64,000 nucleotides of DNA from Episyrphus balteatus (taxonomy: Eukaryota > Arthropoda > Insecta > Diptera > Syrphidae): assembly GCF_945859705.1 (NCBI RefSeq), contig NC_079134.1, positions 88,489,664 through 88,553,663 of the forward strand. The letters are read 5' to 3'. Position numbers and translations under genes: made by a program. Each line of letters begins with the position of its first letter. The stretch's first letter is position 1. Positions 59,510 through 64,000 of the stretch are shown here, in pieces. The notes under the pieces were generated by a model, which was not told where the DNA came from, ran no database searches, and saw nothing but the letters and a program-made list of their open reading frames with translations.

Positions 59510-59938
59510 CTTCTCTTTTTATACCATTGTGTGTGCCAATTTATTTAGAAATAAAAAAGAAAACTTTTTTTCATGTTGTTGTTGTGGATGACATTTGAGT
59601 TGTTTGTGTATCGGAGAAATTTGTTGCATTGGCATTGTAGGTATAACAATTATAATTTCTCACCGGAAAAGTAGGTAGAGGATGTGTATTGCGGGTGCTT
59701 TGTTTGTGTAATGAGCTTCACAGTATCTTATGTGAAGGATTGAAGAAGGATTGCGTTTCATGTACGTTGACTTTTGGGTCGGTACAAAAAAGAAGTATAA
59801 GGATTGAAAAAAATATGGAATGCGAAATGAGAGTGGGAATTATTGTAGATACCATGCCGCGGCCCATATACCCACTGCGCTGGTGGGTATATGGTATATA
59901 ATCTGAGGAAGAAAAGTAACTACCTTCCTAACTCATTA
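59510..59938. repeat. dispersed repeat R, second copy, with hairpin
   Basis: It matches 16640-16741 and 18451-18560 without the CACTG insertion, so it gives the empty-site view (ATAACAATTATAATTTCTC). At 59864-59894 CCATATACCCAC and GTGGGTATATGG form a hairpin with a 7-nt loop. No gene. Confidence 0.55.
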
Positions 59939-60297
59939 GAGGGGTTCACATTGACCAACTTACCGGACAGACCGATTGTCATTTGGCCTGATGGCCGAAT
60001 TATATTTTTCGTTCACACTCATCAGACAATTTTCATCAAAACCCATTTTTCAGCTTATTTTTAATGTATCTTTACCCTGCTCTCAAATAAGAGAGAACGG
60101 ATTATCACTGTCTCCGGACAGACATGTCGTTTAATTGACTAACATGTCCGTCCGACCACCAAGAAAATCAAAATTTTTTGAAAACCATCCGGCAAACCGG
60201 ACAGGCTGTCGGATGGGTGTTCACATTATCAAAACAGCAGCAGATCAGACCAAATGGCGGCTGGTCTGTCCGGTAAGTTAGTCAATGTGAACCCCCC
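59939..60297. mobile_element. 359-bp MITE with GGGGTTCACATTGAC ends
   Basis: The left end GGGTTCACATTGACCAACTT and the right end AAGTTAGTCAATGTGAACCC are near-perfect inverted repeats, continuing with CCGGACAGACC / GGTCTGTCCGG. TA is found at both borders (59937-59938, 60298-60299). Non-coding. Confidence 0.85.
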
Positions 60298-60450
60298 TAT
60301 TGAGGGAAAAACCCATGTCAATCATAGTTTTGAATGAGATTGCACAACTGACTGACAAGTGCAGAAAACCGATCATTCAATGTGTAGATACAAGTGATCA
60401 AGCATCAAGTGATTAGTAAGTGAATAAAAATTGAAATTAAAGGAAAGAAA

Positions 60451-61628
60451 ATGGGTAACCACACTCTTAAAAAAACACGAAAGAGCCGGAAGGCAATTAG
60501 TTGTCATCAAGCCAAAAATTTGAGAAAAAAGTAAATTACCTATCAAGATGAAAAAAACTTCAAAGTGAAGATAATAAAGTCGATACACAATAATATCAAA
60601 TATTAAAAAATTTAAACAACCGGAAAAAGTAAATCCTGCAAATGCTCTCCCTTTTACCCTACTTTTAGTAAATCCCTTTCCGATTTTGAAATATATTTAT
60701 TCATATTTGACATTATACAACAAATTGTCGTTACGGAAGTTTTATAAAAACATTTTTTTTAATTTCAAAAATCGTAAAAATACGAATCTTGAACAAACAA
60801 CACCAGAAGAAGCCAATAATTCTGTGTATATTGACGAGAAAAGACAACTTGGACCATAAATGCACCATCGACTTCACTGGACCATCAACGTTAATGGAGG
60901 CAGACATTCTTTTAGAAGCATTCAAATGTAGCGTTGAGAAAAATGGCATCCGTTTCTTAACGATGCCCTCTGATATGCGACAGCAGCTCGTATCAAAAAA
61001 TATTTAAATGTGACCCGTACAACGGAAGGCAAGTTACTAAAATAGAATGCTGCAACCACCTGATCGAAATTTCCGAAATAAGCTCGATGCAGTATCACGG
61101 GGATGAGAGACAGGCTTAAAAGGATTACTAATGCCTCATTCACAATATTGTAAATCAAGCATTACTGCCAGGCTGGAATGTATTCGAAAATACGTTTTAA
61201 GTGCTGTAAAACAAAGAAGACAAGAAAATAACTCAAACTAGGAAGATTGTGTAAGAAATATCAAAAATGACATCCACAATACTATCCATTATGTTTTTGG
61301 TGATCATGGAGCTTCTCCTTCATATATCCGCGAAAAGTGCAACAACTCGGAGGAAAACAAAATTCCAATAGAGAAAGCTGATGGAATTTAAGAGCAGATT
61401 ATGAAACCAACTGGGAGGCTTATATTGCAAAAACTTGTTGTAGGAAAACGAATTAACTTCTCTCTTGGTGCACAATATTCAAAACGACGTACTGCAGCTG
61501 TTGTTCATTTCAACTCAAAAATACGAAACACGGAGTTCCAAAGGCACATTCAAGGAAGAAGCCCATCATCAAGAATAAGTTACCTGGTATTAAAAAGGCT
61601 AAGAATAAACAGCTGTGGTTTGTTTTAA
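60451..61628 (+). pseudogene. Mutator-like transposase relic
   Basis: An ATG at 60451 gives a short basic N-terminus (MGNHTLKKTRKSRKAISCHQ) ending at a TAA. About 330 bp downstream, in other frames, LDHKCTIDFTGPSTLMEADI, LEAFKCSVEKNGIRF, RQVTKIECCNHL and HYVFGDHGASPSYIREKC appear in the order of the Mutator-like transposase domain common in insect genomes (family recalled as PF20700; unchecked). The last open block (61401-61628) has QKLVVGKRINFSLGAQYSKR and VVHFNSKIRN. The aspartate-rich GDGDS-type motif expected after IRF is gone. It would have cut transposon ends; now inactive. Confidence 0.6.
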
Positions 61629-61895
61629 TTTTAATTTTTAATTTTAATTTAGCTTAATACAAGCGAGCTTAAACTGATTCTTAAAACCTATATTTACAAA
61701 GTATTATTCTTAAATCTAACAAAATTATACATATATGTATATAACAAAAGAAAAAGAAAAAAAAATGTAATTATTTTCAGGTAGTTATAATGAACATAGT
61801 TACAAAATATATATAAAAAGAAAATAAAATACAAAATAAATTGTATAAAAGAATAAAAACTTTAAGCGAATATATTTATTCAATTAATTAACACT
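61629..61895. other. AT-rich spacer
   Basis: No gene. TTTAATTTTAATTTTTAATT-type runs follow the Mutator relic. This includes the probable 3' end of the minus-strand non-LTR-E. Confidence 0.4.
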
Positions 61896-62765
61896 AAAAT
61901 AAATAAAGGGTTGTGAACGGGAAAAGAAAAGGATTGGCAAATTAAGCATATATTGTTAAAAGATTATTTTTTAACTTGGATTTCGAAAAGTTTAGATCAA
62001 AGATATTTGAATTATTTACTTTTCGTAGCATTCTTGTTATGGGTTCATTTTGTCCATATTCAGTTCGATGGTAGGGTATGCTAAAGAAAGGGACTGATCT
62101 CAATCGACGTGGATTAGTATTTAATGAGACCTGTTGAAGCAGATAAGGGCTATCGATACTACCAGTTAGCAACTGATGTATGAATAGAATATCCGCATTG
62201 TTTCGGGGAGTAAATAAAGGTTGCATATTTAGAAGTTTTAGACGATCTTCATAGGGGGGAAGATATAAAGGATCATCCCACTCTAGACCACGTAAGGCAT
62301 AGCGAATAAATCTTCGTTGAACTGCTTCGATGCGTTGGATGTGCACTTGGTAATACGGGCACCAAACCTGGGATGAATATTCAAGTAGTGGTCTGACAAA
62401 TGTTGTATAGAGTAATTTGGTGACATAGGGTTCGCAAAACTCCTTAGATCACCGTTTTACAAATCCTAAAGTAGAATTAGCTTTATTCAAATGAGGGTCA
62501 CATAACAATCCTAAATCACAAATGGAGTTAACAACAGGAATAGGCTCGCAATTAATAGTATAAGATCTTTTTGGCAAAGGTGGGCGTTTACGAGAAAATG
62601 TCATGACTTGGCTCTTATTAATATTTAGCTACAGAAAGTTGTTTTGGCACCAAATATAAAATAAATCTAGGTCACTTTGTAGCAGTAAAGCATCTTGAGC
62701 ACAAGAAATATGTTTGTATATTTTCATATCGTCTGCATAGATAGATGTTCATAGATAAAAAACAG
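61896..62765 (-). mobile_element. non-LTR-E: minus-strand 3' half of a Jockey/CR1-group element
   Basis: Only the RT from the YADD motif to the C-terminus and a short 3' UTR are present; it is 5'-truncated near 62760. Family relation to the other non-LTRs here is distant. Confidence 0.75.
61942..62745 (-). pseudogene. non-LTR-E RT, catalytic motif to C-terminus
   Basis: On the minus strand SIYADDMKIYKHISCAQDAL (about 62740-62680; YADD intact), LDLFYIWCQNNF with an in-frame TAG, then LNINKSQVMTFSRKRPPLPK and ICDLGLLCDPHLNKANSTLG. After a stop near 62450 come FVRPLLEYSSQVWCPYYQ and the open frame 62346-61942 with VHIQRIEAVQRRFIRYALRG and LPPYEDRLKLLNMQPLF. It lacks all domains upstream of motif C. 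Confidence 0.8.
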
Positions 62766-62837
62766 GAAGACTCATTTTTTCCAATGGGTAAAAAATTTGT
62801 AGGGAGGCAACTGCCTCCCCCTTGCGTACACCCTTGT
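62766..62837. mobile_element. possible hAT-end fragment (GCGTACACCCTTG)
   Basis: GGGAGGCAACTGCCTCCCCCTTGCG-like sequence followed by TACACCCTTG resembles the right end of CAAGGG(C/T)G-type hAT elements. A short GGGAGGCA / TGCCTCCC hairpin precedes it. No matching left end was found, so it is a solo end at most. Confidence 0.3.
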
Positions 62838-63785
62838 TGGCATTGAAATAATGTTAAATAAATACATAAATGTTTATTTGTCTCACTAAATTTACAATTA
62901 CACCACTAAAAAGTAAAAAAACTGCATTTTCCACACTACCTATGAGGTATGCATTCAAGTGCGTTAACCGATTTTTTGGTTAGGTGTTCGGTTTTCCCAG
63001 TAGCCCTATTACACCAAACAGAAAAAAAAGCAGAAAATATTTGAATTCATCCATTTTCTTCTGTGGGTTTCCTTATTAGCATTCCACGTGGAATTCGGGG
63101 ATCAACAACTTATTCAGAAAGAAGGAAATTATTGTAAAATTTTTAAATTAATTATTCCAGAAATCATCGTCTCGTTTTATTTCTTCCACAATTTGCTGTC
63201 GCAGCAGTGAGCAGTAAATTGTGTCAATATCAGTTTGTAACACTACTGTAAAAAAAAAAAACATAATTATAATAATTTCAGTAAGCGAAAGAGTTAGGTA
63301 TATTAGTATTATACGGAAACATTAAAGAAAAACTATTTCCTTATCTCATACATAAAATAATTCAGTGTTCCTTTCCATATTTAGTCCCAGAACAAGACTG
63401 CAAACAAAAAAAGAAAACAAGAAAGTACCTCCCTATCTAAAATCATTCGCATCCGCATGTAATAATAAATGAAAATATTAGTTGAAAAGAGGTATGGTAG
63501 GTATTTAAAAATAGTAAATGAACTTATTCAATAGTTCGAGTTATTCAGTTTCTAATTATACTTCCCAACTTAGATATTAAATAATTAAAAAACCCTACAA
63601 TTAAAAAACACCTAAAATTGAAAACATGTCCACCCTACCTGGCTCCCTTACCCACCACAACATTGTCCTAAAATCTAAACGCATTCTAGTTAGAGTGTTC
63701 GAGATAAAATTGCAAAAAAAATTACTCAACTGTAATTAGTGCATGACATAAAAACACTTAGCATCTTGAAATCTAGGTACATTTA
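62838..63785. other. unassigned AT-rich DNA
   Basis: I see no gene, no clear repeat and no terminal inverted repeats. The palindrome TTCCACGTGGAA occurs near 63081. Confidence 0.4.
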
Positions 63786-63995
63786 GGCCCAGTTGTACAA
63801 ATATTTAATCCGTGGTTCAACAACTTTTATCTTATGAAATCGGTGTTAAGGTTCCAGTTTAGCACTAGTGCAAGGTCCACATATGTAAAAATAGCCACAT
63901 CCATGTTTGAACCGAAGTTGATCCGCAGCTAATCCGCGGAAATCGGTGGGTTAAATTCCTGATCCGAGGCTGAACCACGTGTGTACAACTGGCCC
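63786..63995. mobile_element. complete 210-bp MITE, GGCCCAGTTGTAC ends, TSD TTA
   Basis: GGCCCAGTTGTAC (63786) and GTACAACTGGCCC (63995) are inverted, flanked by TTA (63783-63785, 63996-63998). Subterminal GTGGTTCA / TGAACCAC continue the pairing. It is the intact relative of the half copy at 46494. TTA TSD suggests PIF/Harbinger. Confidence 0.88.
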
Positions 63996-64000
63996 TTATA

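Noticed and set aside
59087..59548. Open frame of about 153 codons
   Set aside because: It runs straight through a MITE with an 8-bp TSD (59239-59501) and a hairpin, so it is a chance frame.
1..64000. Search for tRNA, rRNA or prokaryote-like defence or metabolic genes
   Set aside because: No cloverleaf, rRNA block, operon or ribosome binding site pattern was seen; all coding similarity is to eukaryotic transposons.

Overview
The window looks like a piece of an arthropod genome, most likely an insect and probably a fly. It is AT-rich, has no operons or ribosome binding sites, and consists almost entirely of insect-type transposable elements: Ty3/gypsy LTR elements primed by tRNA-Leu and tRNA-Ser, Jockey- and CR1-like non-LTR elements, hAT, piggyBac, CACTG-end, Mutator-like, Foldback and many MITEs. 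The species call is inference. I found no host single-copy gene, tRNA, rRNA, CRISPR array or prokaryote-type system. Long open frames are either transposon proteins or chance frames.

Layout, left to right. (1) 1-16.2 kb is a deep nest. A decayed gypsy element (Gypsy-A: gag at 1.6-2.8 kb, zinc knuckles at 13.2 kb, integrase at 13.6 and 15.7-16.2 kb) is split by a non-LTR element (2769-13159, TSD TATGC). That element is split by a 2.6-kb giant palindrome (5381-7945) and by a hAT (8234-12810, TSD AATCGATT). The hAT contains a second hAT (8586-11331, TSD TGTGGTAA), which itself holds a MITE and a Foldback-like element with a 9-bp TSD. Another hAT (13687-15738) sits inside the Gypsy-A integrase. 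(2) 16.2-21 kb holds a dispersed repeat called R here, a 1.7-kb CACTG-end transposon with ~450-bp inverted repeats, and unassigned AT-rich DNA. (3) 21-34.8 kb is a minus-strand non-LTR element cut into pieces by a 5'-truncated non-LTR copy, a composite palindromic insertion, the LTR element Gypsy-1 (24496-30575, LTRs ~98% identical) and a piggyBac (32902-34468, TTAA). (4) 34.8-42.6 kb holds an envelope-like remnant, one LTR and the 5' half of a second Gypsy-1 relative, which is split by a nearly full-length non-LTR element (36745-40943). (5) 43.4-58.2 kb is a Jockey-type element split by Gypsy-2 (45513-55832), the youngest and most complete element here. Gypsy-2 has ~99.8% identical LTRs, intact gag, a GGGAAAC frameshift site, and pol with one nonsense codon. 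Its 5' LTR alone carries a hAT, which itself carries MITEs. (6) 58.2-64 kb is a run of MITEs, a Mutator-like transposase relic, a minus-strand non-LTR fragment and a terminal MITE.

No element appears autonomous as it stands. The catalytic motifs of RT, protease or endonuclease are mutated or deleted in nearly all copies; Gypsy-2 is closest to intact. The main value of the window is a readable relative chronology of insertions, set by precise target-site duplications, and several unusual structures: the mosaic giant palindrome, a chimeric LTR shared by two tandem gypsy units, heat-shock-like motifs in an LTR, duplicated end motifs inside piggyBac, and a MITE placed exactly at the end of another MITE. 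TSDs and terminal repeats were read by eye; percent identities are eye counts.
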